This document shows positions 1 through 7,279 of a DNA stretch of 7,279 bases, one piece after another; within the stretch, counting starts at the first letter, position 1, and every line of letters starts with the position of its first letter. Both the position numbers and the translations under genes were made by a program. The notes below the pieces were generated by a model. It worked only from the letters and a program-made list of their open reading frames with translations, had not been told where the DNA came from and did no database searches. The DNA comes from Verrucomicrobia bacterium TMED44 (GTDB lineage Bacteria > Verrucomicrobiota > Verrucomicrobiia > Opitutales > Seribacteraceae), in assembly GCA_002168015.1 (NCBI GenBank), contig NHCX01000114.1, positions 4,334 through 11,612 on the forward strand, in the 5' to 3' direction.

Positions 1-1863
1 AAACCTACCGTACCGCCTCCGCCTACTTCTGAAAAGAGTGAATCGCAAAGTACTGAACAGGATGGTGTCGTTGAAGGTAATCTGATCATGGTTAAGCCAC
101 CAATTGTGGTTAGGGATTTTGCTGTTCTTCTCGGACTTAAACCATTTCAATTGATCTCAGAACTTATGGAGATGGGGATTTTCGCATCCATGAATCAAAC
201 AATTGATGAGGATGTGGCGAGGAAAATTTCTAAGGTCAAAGGTTTTGATCTTGAAATTAAACATCGTGGTGAAAAAGCCGACCAACCTAAAGTCGAGAAA
301 GAGAAGATTGATGAAGATGACGAGAGTCTTCTTCAATTTCGTCCTCCGGTTGTTTGTATCCTTGGCCATGTAGACCACGGTAAAACCACGCTCCTAGATA
401 CGATTCGTAAAGCTAATGTAGTTGCCGGAGAGGCGGGGGGAATTACTCAGCATGTTGGGGCGTATCAGATTACTCATGGCGATCAAAAAATAACTTTTTT
501 AGACACCCCCGGGCATGCGGCTTTTTCTAAAATTCGCGAGCGCGGAGCAAATTTAACGGATGTTTCAGTTTTGGTAGTCGCTGCTGACGATGGTTTTATG
601 CCACAAACAGACGAAGCACTTAAATTTGCCCAACGATCTCAGAGTGCGATGCTCGTTGCCATCAATAAGATGGATACCAAGGGTGCAGATGCAGAAAAAG
701 TGAAGACTCAGATGCAGGAGCGTTCCATTCCGCCGGAAGACTGGGGAGGAGATATCGTCACTGTTCCTATTTCCGCAATTAACGGAGATAATGTGGACGA
801 ATTGCTTGATATGATTCTTTTACAAGCAGAAGTAATGGAGCTTAAAGCAAACCCTGACGCTGTTTCAGAGGGCGTGGTGATTGAGGCTAGACAGGAAGTA
901 GGTCGAGGGCCAACTGCCACTGTTATCGTTCAAAAAGGTACTTTAAAGGTCGGAGATGTTATTCATTCAGGAGAAGTTTACTGCAAAGTGAAGGCATTGA
1001 TTGATGACCAGGGAAATCAGGTTAAACTTGCTCCGCCAAGTACACCAGTTAACATTTTAGGTTGGTCTGGTGTACCCGATGCAGGTGCTGTTTTCAAGCG
1101 TTGTAAAAATGAAAGGGAAGCTCGTCGTGGAGTTGAGGATTATATGCAACTCAACAAGCAGGTTGAATCATTGCCTGAAGAGGAACCAAGTGAGGAGACT
1201 GATACTTCTGGTGTGGATGCTCTTTTTGCCGCAATTTCCAAGAGCAAAGCAACTACCTACAAAGTCATTCTGAAAGCTGATGTGCGAGGTTCTTTGGAAG
1301 CATTGCAGGATTCTCTTGGAATGATCGATAGTGACAAGGTTATTTTGGAAATTCTGCAAGGAGATATTGGTCCTGTAACCAAAAATGATGTGCAAATGGC
1401 GAAAACCTCGGGTGCTGATATTCTCGGATTTAATGTTAAGCTCGACAACGGAGTTATGGGTGAGGCAAAGCACCAAGATGTGCAGGTATTTCAAAACAAA
1501 ATAATTTATGAAATCATAGATTTAGTGAAAGATAAAATGGCTGATCTTTTGGAACCCGAGATTATCGAGAAAAAATCCGGGCGTGCTGAGGTTCGTCAGG
1601 TATTTCGTTTGAGTAAGGGTAGGACAGTAGCGGGTTCAATGGTGATGGAGGGGGCAATTACTCGTAATCGTGGTGCACGCCTGTTACGAGGGAACGAAAT
1701 TCTTGCTGAAGGGAAAATTGATACACTCAAGAGGTTTAAAGATGATGTCACTGAAGTCAAAGCAGGGTTTGAGTGCGGTATACGGCTTGCCGGTTTTGAT
1801 CGTTATGAAGAAGGTGATGTGATTGAGTCTTTTGAGTTGGATAAGACTCGACCCACCCTTTAA
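1..1863 (+). CDS. infB: Translation initiation factor IF-2, 5'-truncated by the window edge
   Basis: GTPase that places initiator fMet-tRNA on the 30S subunit and promotes 50S joining, in the cytoplasm. The frame is open from base 1 (620 residues visible), and the first 29 codons are Pro/Ser/Gln-rich linker, so the true start lies upstream and the ATG at 88 is internal. In visible-residue numbering, an IF2_N helical domain ([10 protein letters not shown]) spans about 32-85. The G domain has G1 GHVDHGKT (122-129), G2 GGITQH (146-151), G3 DTPGH (168-172), G4 NKMD (222-225) and G5 SAI (258-260). A beta-barrel domain II follows, then the IF-2-specific domain ([20 protein letters not shown]), and a C-terminal fMet-tRNA-binding barrel with GFECGI near the end. 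All GTPase motifs are intact. Family members are usually 700-900 residues, so perhaps 100-300 residues are missing. It ends 8 nt before rbfA, as in the classic nusA-infB-rbfA order. Identity is certain. Confidence 0.98.
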   Translation, partial: KPTVPPPPTSEKSESQSTEQDGVVEGNLIMVKPPIVVRDFAVLLGLKPFQLISELMEMGIFASMNQTIDEDVARKISKVKGFDLEIKHRGEKADQPKVEKEKIDEDDESLLQFRPPVVCILGHVDHGKTTLLDTIRKANVVAGEAGGITQHVGAYQITHGDQKITFLDTPGHAAFSKIRERGANLTDVSVLVVAADDGFMPQTDEALKFAQRSQSAMLVAINKMDTKGADAEKVKTQMQERSIPPEDWGGDIVTVPISAINGDNVDELLDMILLQAEVMELKANPDAVSEGVVIEARQEVGRGPTATVIVQKGTLKVGDVIHSGEVYCKVKALIDDQGNQVKLAPPSTPVNILGWSGVPDAGAVFKRCKNEREARRGVEDYMQLNKQVESLPEEEPSEETDTSGVDALFAAISKSKATTYKVILKADVRGSLEALQDSLGMIDSDKVILEILQGDIGPVTKNDVQMAKTSGADILGFNVKLDNGVMGEAKHQDVQVFQNKIIYEIIDLVKDKMADLLEPEIIEKKSGRAEVRQVFRLSKGRTVAGSMVMEGAITRNRGARLLRGNEILAEGKIDTLKRFKDDVTEVKAGFECGIRLAGFDRYEEGDVIESFELDKTRPTL

Positions 1864-1871
1864 AACCAATA

Positions 1872-2228
1872 ATGAGTCTCCGAATCGCTCGGGTAAATGA
1901 GCTTCTCATGCGTGAAATCGCTACTTACTTGGGAACCCGCTACAGAAGTGAGACTGTTAGGTGGACTATTACTTCTGTAGAAACTGCCGCAGACTTACGT
2001 AATGCTTCGGTGGCATATTCTGTAATAGGAGAAGAGTCGGACGCTCGGGAAGCTTTGCAGTTTTTTAGAAAACACGCTGGTGAAATAAGTAAGATGGTCA
2101 GCAAAAATGTAATTCTTAAATATTCCCCTAAACTTCACTTTGTTCGCGATTATGGAATTGAAAGAGGAAATCGTGTAATGGAGATTTTAGATGAAATCGA
2201 TACAGGATCTCCTGCTGATGGCAAATGA
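1872..2228 (+). CDS. rbfA: 30S ribosome-binding factor A (RbfA)
   Basis: Small KH-type RNA-binding protein that binds pre-30S particles near the 5' helix of 16S rRNA and helps late maturation, including under cold stress. The 118-residue product has the normal family length. It opens with the usual basic helix (RIARVNELLMREIATYL), then the central strand region (DLRNASVAYSVIG), the interrupted helix-kink-helix (KHAGEISKMV) and the closing strand and helix (SPKLHFVRDYGIERGNRVMEIL). It starts 8 nt after the infB stop, so co-transcription and probably translational coupling are expected. The leader (tttaaaaccaata) has no Shine-Dalgarno sequence. The ATG at 1872 is preferred because the RbfA fold begins right after it. 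truB, the common next gene, is absent; dnaK follows instead. Confidence 0.95.
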   Translation: MSLRIARVNELLMREIATYLGTRYRSETVRWTITSVETAADLRNASVAYSVIGEESDAREALQFFRKHAGEISKMVSKNVILKYSPKLHFVRDYGIERGNRVMEILDEIDTGSPADGK

Positions 2229-2252
2229 CACATCTAAGCGTCTCACTGTGTG

Positions 2253-2293
2253 ACATGCTGTGCCTATGTGGCACACTGTAGGCCTCTATTTTT
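2253..2293 (+). terminator. Imperfect hairpin after rbfA, possible weak terminator
   Basis: TGTGCC (2259-2264) pairs perfectly with GGCACA (2270-2275) around a 5-nt loop. With C2258 and T2256 bulged out, four more pairs extend the stem to 2253-2279, about 10 bp in all. A five-T run at 2289-2293 follows, but about 10 nt beyond the stem, which is too far for a textbook intrinsic terminator. It sits where the infB-rbfA transcript would be expected to end. It could also be a processing or stability element. Confidence 0.3.
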
Positions 2294-2386
2294 AAGCCTT
2301 AAAAGACTTCTTTTTCTGTAAGTAATTAGTAATCATGTTTTTATGTTTTAATTTAAGATGGGCATATAAGTTGCAACCAGATGTTC
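2294..2386 (+). promoter_or_regulatory. Presumed dnaK promoter and leader region; no recognised heat-shock element
   Basis: This AT-rich stretch between the rbfA hairpin and dnaK is the natural place for the chaperone promoter. I see a TATAAG hexamer at 2365-2370 that could be a -10 box, but no credible -35 box at the right distance. If it were used, the transcript would start only a few bases before the dnaK start. No CIRCE repeat (TTAGCACTC-N9-GAGTGCTAA) and no RpoH-type CTTGAA/CCCCAT pair is visible. CTTAAA at 2298-2303 resembles an RpoH -35 but has no -10 partner. The role is inferred from position. Confidence 0.25.
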
Positions 2387-4348
2387 GTGAGTAAAATAAT
2401 TGGTATTGATCTAGGTACGAGTAACTCGTGCATGGCAGTAATGGAAGCGGGTGAGCCCAAAGTGATTCCTAACTCAGAAGGCAACCGCACAACCCCATCG
2501 ATCGTCGCGTTCGGCAAGGATGGCGAAAGACTCGTCGGGCACTCGGCAAAACGACAAGCGGTCACCAACCCCGCAAACACTATATATTCTGCCAAAAGAT
2601 TAATCGGGAGGAAATTTTCTGAGGTAAAAGATGAAATATCTACTCATCCTTTCAAGGTTGTTGAAGGCAAAAATGGAGCTGCTGTGTTCGAATGTGATAT
2701 CGACGGCAAAGCTGAAACTTTCATGCCTGAACAGATTGCTTCGATGGTTCTATCTAAACTAAAGGCTGATGCTGAATCTTACTTAGGAGAACCTGTTACT
2801 CAAGCTGTGATTACAGTTCCAGCATATTTTAATGATGATCAGCGGCGTGCCACCAAGGATGCAGGGGCTATTGCTGGTTTGGAGGTTCTTCGGATCATAA
2901 ATGAACCTACCGCAGCATCCTTAGCTTATGGCTTAGACAAAAAAGGGGAAGAGACTATTGCAGTTTATGATCTCGGTGGCGGTACGTTTGACATCAGTGT
3001 TTTAGAAATTGCCGAAGGCGTCTTCGAAGTGAAAGCAACCAATGGTGATACTCAACTTGGTGGTGATAATTGGGATCAAAATATTATCAATTGGTTGATC
3101 GACGAATTTAAAAGTGACCAAGGTATTGACTTGACCGGTGATGCCATGGCTATGCAGCGTTTGAAAGAAGAAGCTGAAAAAGCCAAAATGGCCCTATCTT
3201 CTTCCCAGTCAACTGATATCAATCTTCCTTTTATTACTGCAGATTCATCAGGTCCTAAGCACTTAAATGTATCATTGACCCGATCAAAGCTCGAGCAAAT
3301 CTGTGATGATCTTTACTCACGCACCAAGGCTCCTTTTGAAGCTTGCCTCAAGGATTCAGGCTTAAATGTTGGTGAGGTAAGCAATTTGGTGTTGGTTGGA
3401 GGTATGACCCGCAGTCCTAAGATTGTGGAGCTAGCTAAAGAACTCGGAGGGAAAGACCCCCATCAAGGAGTTAATCCGGATGAGGTGGTTGCGATTGGTG
3501 CTGCCATCCAGGGAGCGGTTTTACAGGGAGATGTAAATGATGTTCTTCTTCTTGATGTAACTCCATTAACCTTGGGTATTGAGACAGCGGGTGGAGTATC
3601 GACTCCCATGATCGAGAGAAATACCACTATCCCAACCAAGAAATCTCAGGTTTTCTCAACTGCGACTGATAACCAACCAGCAGTTGATATAGTTGTTCTT
3701 CAAGGTGAAAGGACGATGTCAAATGACAATAAAAAACTCGGAGATTTCAAACTTGATGGGATTCGTCCGGCACCTCGAGGCACCCCTCAGGTTGAAGTTA
3801 CTTTTGATATTGATGCCAATGGTATTCTTAATGTCACTGCAAAAGACAAAGATACAGGCAAAGACCAAAAAATTACTATCTCGGGTTCTTCGAGTATGGA
3901 TGAGGATGAAGTTGATCGTCTTCGCAAAGAAGCAGAGAAGTTTGCTGACTCCGACAAGGAAAAGAAAGATCAAGTTCAAATAAGAAATGAGTTGGATTCG
4001 ATGGTTTATCAATGTGAGAAACAACTTTCTGAACTAGGTGACAAAGCACCTAAGGATCTCAAAGAATCCATTGATAATATTTTGTCTGATTCCAAGAAAG
4101 TACTCGAGAATTCAGACTCTTCTCTTTCTGAATTGAAAGAAGCTAAAGACTCCCTGCAGAAAACCTTCGAGCAACTTGGCCAAGAAGCGATGAAACATGC
4201 AGGTGCTGCAGGTGCTGGAAGTGAAGTGCCACCCGACCCTCAACCCACTGATTCATCAGCCAGCGATAAAGACAATTCTAAAAGTAAAGAAGAAGACATT
4301 GTAGATGCAGACTTTGAAGTGGTCGATGATCCTGAAAAGAAAGATTAA
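2381..4348 (+). CDS. dnaK: Chaperone protein DnaK (Hsp70)
   Basis: ATP-driven Hsp70 that binds exposed hydrophobic segments of nascent and stress-unfolded proteins, working with DnaJ and GrpE in the cytoplasm. All three Hsp70 signatures are visible: IDLGTSNS near the N-terminus, [14 protein letters not shown] (nt 2963 onward) and [16 protein letters not shown]. The nucleotide-binding domain spans about residues 1-384, the interdomain linker [13 protein letters not shown] begins near 385, then come the beta substrate-binding domain, a helical lid and an acidic tail with the DnaK-type VDADFEVV end. Start: the ATG at 2381 gives [10 protein letters not shown], whereas the GTG at 2387 gives (M)[10 protein letters not shown], matching the usual DnaK N-terminus exactly. 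GTG is quite possible (653 versus 655 residues), and neither has a Shine-Dalgarno sequence. Roughly the first 60 codons have strikingly higher GC than the rest. groES follows after 77 bp; grpE, dnaJ and hrcA are not adjacent. Confidence 0.98.
   Translation: MFVSKIIGIDLGTSNSCMAVMEAGEPKVIPNSEGNRTTPSIVAFGKDGERLVGHSAKRQAVTNPANTIYSAKRLIGRKFSEVKDEISTHPFKVVEGKNGAAVFECDIDGKAETFMPEQIASMVLSKLKADAESYLGEPVTQAVITVPAYFNDDQRRATKDAGAIAGLEVLRIINEPTAASLAYGLDKKGEETIAVYDLGGGTFDISVLEIAEGVFEVKATNGDTQLGGDNWDQNIINWLIDEFKSDQGIDLTGDAMAMQRLKEEAEKAKMALSSSQSTDINLPFITADSSGPKHLNVSLTRSKLEQICDDLYSRTKAPFEACLKDSGLNVGEVSNLVLVGGMTRSPKIVELAKELGGKDPHQGVNPDEVVAIGAAIQGAVLQGDVNDVLLLDVTPLTLGIETAGGVSTPMIERNTTIPTKKSQVFSTATDNQPAVDIVVLQGERTMSNDNKKLGDFKLDGIRPAPRGTPQVEVTFDIDANGILNVTAKDKDTGKDQKITISGSSSMDEDEVDRLRKEAEKFADSDKEKKDQVQIRNELDSMVYQCEKQLSELGDKAPKDLKESIDNILSDSKKVLENSDSSLSELKEAKDSLQKTFEQLGQEAMKHAGAAGAGSEVPPDPQPTDSSASDKDNSKSKEEDIVDADFEVVDDPEKKD
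2417..2578 (+). other. High-GC patch within the 5' end of dnaK
   Basis: By hand count, bases 2461-2520 are 33/60 GC and 2521-2580 are 36/60, while 2581-2640 are only 18/60. In the 44 codons from the GCG at 2447, 28 end in G or C (64%); in the next 40 codons only 10 do (25%). The encoded protein is normal, conserved DnaK throughout. The change at about 2578 is abrupt. It could be a recombination patch from a higher-GC donor or local selection on codon use. Confidence 0.6.
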
Positions 4349-4354
4349 TTTTTC

Positions 4355-4385
4355 GCGTTCGTTATCAATTTTTGATTTCGCACGC
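4355..4385 (+). promoter_or_regulatory. Small inverted repeat in the dnaK-groES spacer, possible leader structure
   Basis: ATCAA (4364-4368) and TTGAT (4372-4376) are perfect inverted arms around TTT, nested inside GCGT (4355-4358) and ACGC (4382-4385). The spacer (4349-4425, 77 bp) is large enough for a groESL promoter, but I see no convincing -35/-10 pair and no CIRCE. The repeat is short and AT-rich in its core, so it could be chance, a degenerate operator or a leader hairpin. Confidence 0.2.
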
Positions 4386-4425
4386 ACCTAACCTCACATA
4401 TCAAACCAAACCCAAAAAAAGGAAA

Positions 4426-4722
4426 ATGAGTAAAGTAAAGATAACTCCATTGGGAGATCGTGTCCTTATCAAGCAAGTCGACGAAGATGAGCAAGTTAAG
4501 GGTGGGATCATTATTCCCGATTCCGCTAAGGAAAAGCCACAAGAAGCCGAAGTCGTTGCTCTTGGAACAGGAAAGAAAGATGATGATGGAAATGTCATCC
4601 CTTTCCAAGTCAAGAAGGGAGATAAGGTTCTGATCAGTAAATATGGTGGCACTGAAGTCAAACTCGATGATGTTGAGTACCAACTCGTTCGTGAGGATGA
4701 TATCCTCGGCGTAGTCGGATAA
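4426..4722 (+). CDS. groES: Co-chaperonin GroES (Hsp10, Cpn10)
   Basis: Seven-subunit lid of the GroEL chamber; it caps the ring that holds substrate and ATP, in the cytoplasm. The 98-residue product is typical in length. It shows the N-terminal beta-barrel start ([12 protein letters not shown]), the mobile loop with the GroEL-contacting [13 protein letters not shown], the [10 protein letters not shown] strand and roof-loop region, and the closing [17 protein letters not shown] and DILGVV strands. The ATG at 4426 is chosen because [13 protein letters not shown] is the normal GroES N-terminus; the in-frame extension to a TTG at 4372 adds 18 residues that no GroES carries. A weak AGGA at 4420-4423 lies only 2 nt from the start, too close to be a good ribosome site. 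groEL follows 41 bp later, the standard groESL pairing. Confidence 0.98.
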   Translation: MSKVKITPLGDRVLIKQVDEDEQVKGGIIIPDSAKEKPQEAEVVALGTGKKDDDGNVIPFQVKKGDKVLISKYGGTEVKLDDVEYQLVREDDILGVVG

Positions 4723-6390
<1,668 letters not shown>

Positions 6391-6392
<2 letters not shown>

Positions 6393-6406
6393 GTTCTTCC
6401 GAACTT
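6391..6406 (+). other. Perfect 6-bp hairpin overlapping the groEL stop codon
   Basis: AAGTTC (6391-6396) and GAACTT (6401-6406) pair perfectly around a TTCC loop, closed by a C-G pair much like stable UUCG-type tetraloops. The first two stem bases are the last two bases of the groEL TAA stop. No T-run follows, so it is not itself a terminator; a real one starts 14 nt downstream. It may protect the 3' end of the groEL message. Confidence 0.4.
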
Positions 6407-6419
6407 TATCAAATTTAGG

Positions 6420-6454
6420 GAAGGGCACGCTTGGTGGCGTGCCCTTCTTTTTTT
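6420..6454 (+). terminator. Strong intrinsic terminator of the groESL unit
   Basis: GAAGGGCACGC (6420-6430) pairs perfectly with GCGTGCCCTTC (6437-6447), giving an 11-bp GC-rich stem with a 6-nt TTGGTG loop, followed at once by seven T residues (6448-6454). This is a textbook Rho-independent terminator, 27 nt after the groEL stop. It isolates the chaperone transcript from the propeller gene downstream. Confidence 0.93.
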
Positions 6455-6510
6455 ATTTTACTAGGGAATATTCTTTTGGACATTAGGAAATAATTATAGA
6501 CCATTTATTT
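6455..6510 (+). promoter_or_regulatory. Presumed promoter region of the propeller gene
   Basis: Because a strong terminator precedes it, the downstream gene needs its own promoter in these 56 AT-rich bases. TTGGAC (6476-6481) and TATAGA (6495-6500) resemble -35 and -10 boxes, but their 13-bp spacing is too short for a standard sigma-70 promoter, so the assignment is weak. No Shine-Dalgarno sequence precedes the ATG (leader gaccatttattt). Confidence 0.25.
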
Positions 6511-7279
6511 ATGCAAAAATTACTTCCTATTTTATATTTCTTGGTATTCGTCTTCTCTATTTGTGCTCAAGGTGAATGGAATCAGTTTCGAGGTAGTTCT
6601 GGACAAGGACATAGCAACGCCGCCCTTCCGCAATCTTGGTCACAGCATTCGAAAAATATCAAATGGCGAACCGCAATTGATGGGAAAGCATGGTCCTCTC
6701 CTATCTTAGTAAGTGGTGAAGTAGTGGTAACCAATGCCCGATCTAATGGAAGTGGGGATTCCATTATTCTTGAAGCTTTATGTTTAGATTCTGAAAATGG
6801 AAAGATTATTTGGCGGAATGAACTTTTCTCTTACTCGGAATTACCCCGAATTCATCGAAAGAATAGTTATGCTAGCCCAACCCCCTTTTTCGATGGCGAT
6901 TCTATCTTTGTACACTTTGGTAATCTTGGAACAGCTTGCTTGAATCAGAAAGGTGAGCTAAAGTGGAAAAAAGTGTTTAAGTATAGCCCTGTTCACGGCA
7001 GTGGTTGTTCACCTGTTGTTTATGGTAAACAAGTTTTGTTTAGTGCAGACGGTGCGAGTGATCCCTGCTTGTATGCTATCAATAAACTTACAGGTGATAT
7101 TTTATGGCAGGCACCTAGGATACGAGGTTCCAAAAAAACCTTTTCATTCTGCACGCCATTAGTCGTTCCATTCAATGGAAGTATACAAATTATAAGTCCT
7201 GCGAGTGATTTTGTTTACTCATATTCTTTAGACGGAAAAGAATTGTGGAGATTAAATTATCCGAATGGGTATTCAGTTG
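6511..7279 (+). CDS. Secreted PQQ-like beta-propeller repeat protein, 3'-truncated by the window edge
   Basis: Open to the last base; 256 codons are visible. An N-terminal signal peptide is clear: a basic start (MQK), a hydrophobic core (about 4-17) and a likely signal peptidase I site after ICA at residue 19, so the product should be exported. The mature start WNQFRGSSGQG (23-33), then LPQSWS and IKWRTAIDGKAWSSPIL, is the hallmark of secreted propeller proteins abundant in Verrucomicrobiota and Planctomycetota. Blade motifs ending in the conserved Trp recur: LDSENGKIIW (to 101), NQKGELKW (to 152), INKLTGDILW (to 199) and LDGKELW (to 246). Family members are often about 400 residues with 7-8 blades, so roughly half is missing. 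Such proteins are annotated by structure, and neither PQQ binding nor an enzyme activity can be claimed. It has its own transcription unit after the groEL terminator. No lipobox is seen at the Cys near the signal end. Confidence 0.88.
   Translation, partial: MQKLLPILYFLVFVFSICAQGEWNQFRGSSGQGHSNAALPQSWSQHSKNIKWRTAIDGKAWSSPILVSGEVVVTNARSNGSGDSIILEALCLDSENGKIIWRNELFSYSELPRIHRKNSYASPTPFFDGDSIFVHFGNLGTACLNQKGELKWKKVFKYSPVHGSGCSPVVYGKQVLFSADGASDPCLYAINKLTGDILWQAPRIRGSKKTFSFCTPLVVPFNGSIQIISPASDFVYSYSLDGKELWRLNYPNGYSV

Noticed and set aside
88..90. ATG at 88 as the true infB start
   Set aside because: The same frame is open back to base 1 with a Pro/Ser-rich linker typical of IF-2, and an initiator here would fall right at the edge of the conserved IF2_N domain. 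IF-2 proteins are much longer, so the start is upstream.
1168..1494. Minus-strand open frame of 108 codons inside infB
   Set aside because: It lies wholly within a conserved gene on the other strand and the translation shows no recognisable domain.
2296..2315. AAAAG/CTTTT hairpin (2301-2305 with 2310-2314) as a second rbfA terminator
   Set aside because: The stem is only five pairs, nearly all A-T, and such pairings are expected by chance in this AT-rich stretch.
2229..2380. CIRCE operator or RpoH promoter before dnaK
   Set aside because: Neither arm of the CIRCE repeat is present. CTTAAA at 2298 resembles an RpoH -35 box but no CCCCAT-like -10 box follows.
4372..4425. Upstream TTG start extending GroES by 18 residues
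   Set aside because: The added residues match nothing in GroES, and the ATG at 4426 gives the canonical N-terminus.
6511..6570. Propeller protein as a lipoprotein
   Set aside because: The residues before the signal-region Cys are F-S-I, not a lipobox, and a signal peptidase I site directly follows.
6582..6764. Minus-strand open frame of 60 codons in the propeller gene
   Set aside because: It is antisense to a strong signal-peptide and blade-repeat coding frame and shows no domain of its own.

Overview
The window is a run of conserved housekeeping genes, all on the + strand: the 3' part of infB (translation initiation factor IF-2), rbfA, dnaK, groES (groS) and groEL (groL). It ends in the 5' part of a secreted PQQ-like beta-propeller protein that runs off the right edge. 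Coding density is high and no gene-free stretch exceeds about 160 bases. I see no mobile element, CRISPR array, tRNA or rRNA.

Organism: base composition is moderate to AT-leaning (around 40% GC by eye). The likeliest source is a bacterium of the PVC group, most plausibly Verrucomicrobiota of an Opitutae-like lineage. The reasons are the IF-2 N-terminal domain of the [10 protein letters not shown] type, familiar from chlamydial and verrucomicrobial IF-2, and the secreted W-x-Q-F-R-G propeller protein, a family greatly expanded in Verrucomicrobiota and Planctomycetota. A His-rich GroEL tail and start sites without Shine-Dalgarno sequences also fit. This is recognition from memory, not a database search.

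Layout: (1) 1-2228, infB and rbfA only 8 nt apart, a translation and ribosome-maturation operon end. (2) 2229-2380, a 152-bp spacer with an imperfect hairpin that probably separates this operon from the chaperones. (3) 2381-6392, dnaK, groES and groEL, a chaperone cluster with 77-bp and 41-bp gaps; grpE, dnaJ and hrcA are not here. (4) 6391-6454, two consecutive hairpins, the second a textbook intrinsic terminator. (5) 6511-7279, the truncated propeller gene.

How they work together: IF-2 and RbfA act on 30S maturation and initiation. DnaK handles nascent and unfolded chains, and GroEL/GroES encloses substrates for folding, so the window links protein synthesis to protein folding. The propeller gene is separate in function and transcription.

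I did not find a new biological system. The most worthwhile oddities are a sharp high-GC patch at the 5' end of dnaK, a recurring ACCA motif ahead of every visible start in place of a Shine-Dalgarno sequence, the His/Asp GroEL tail, and the placement of dnaK directly after rbfA.
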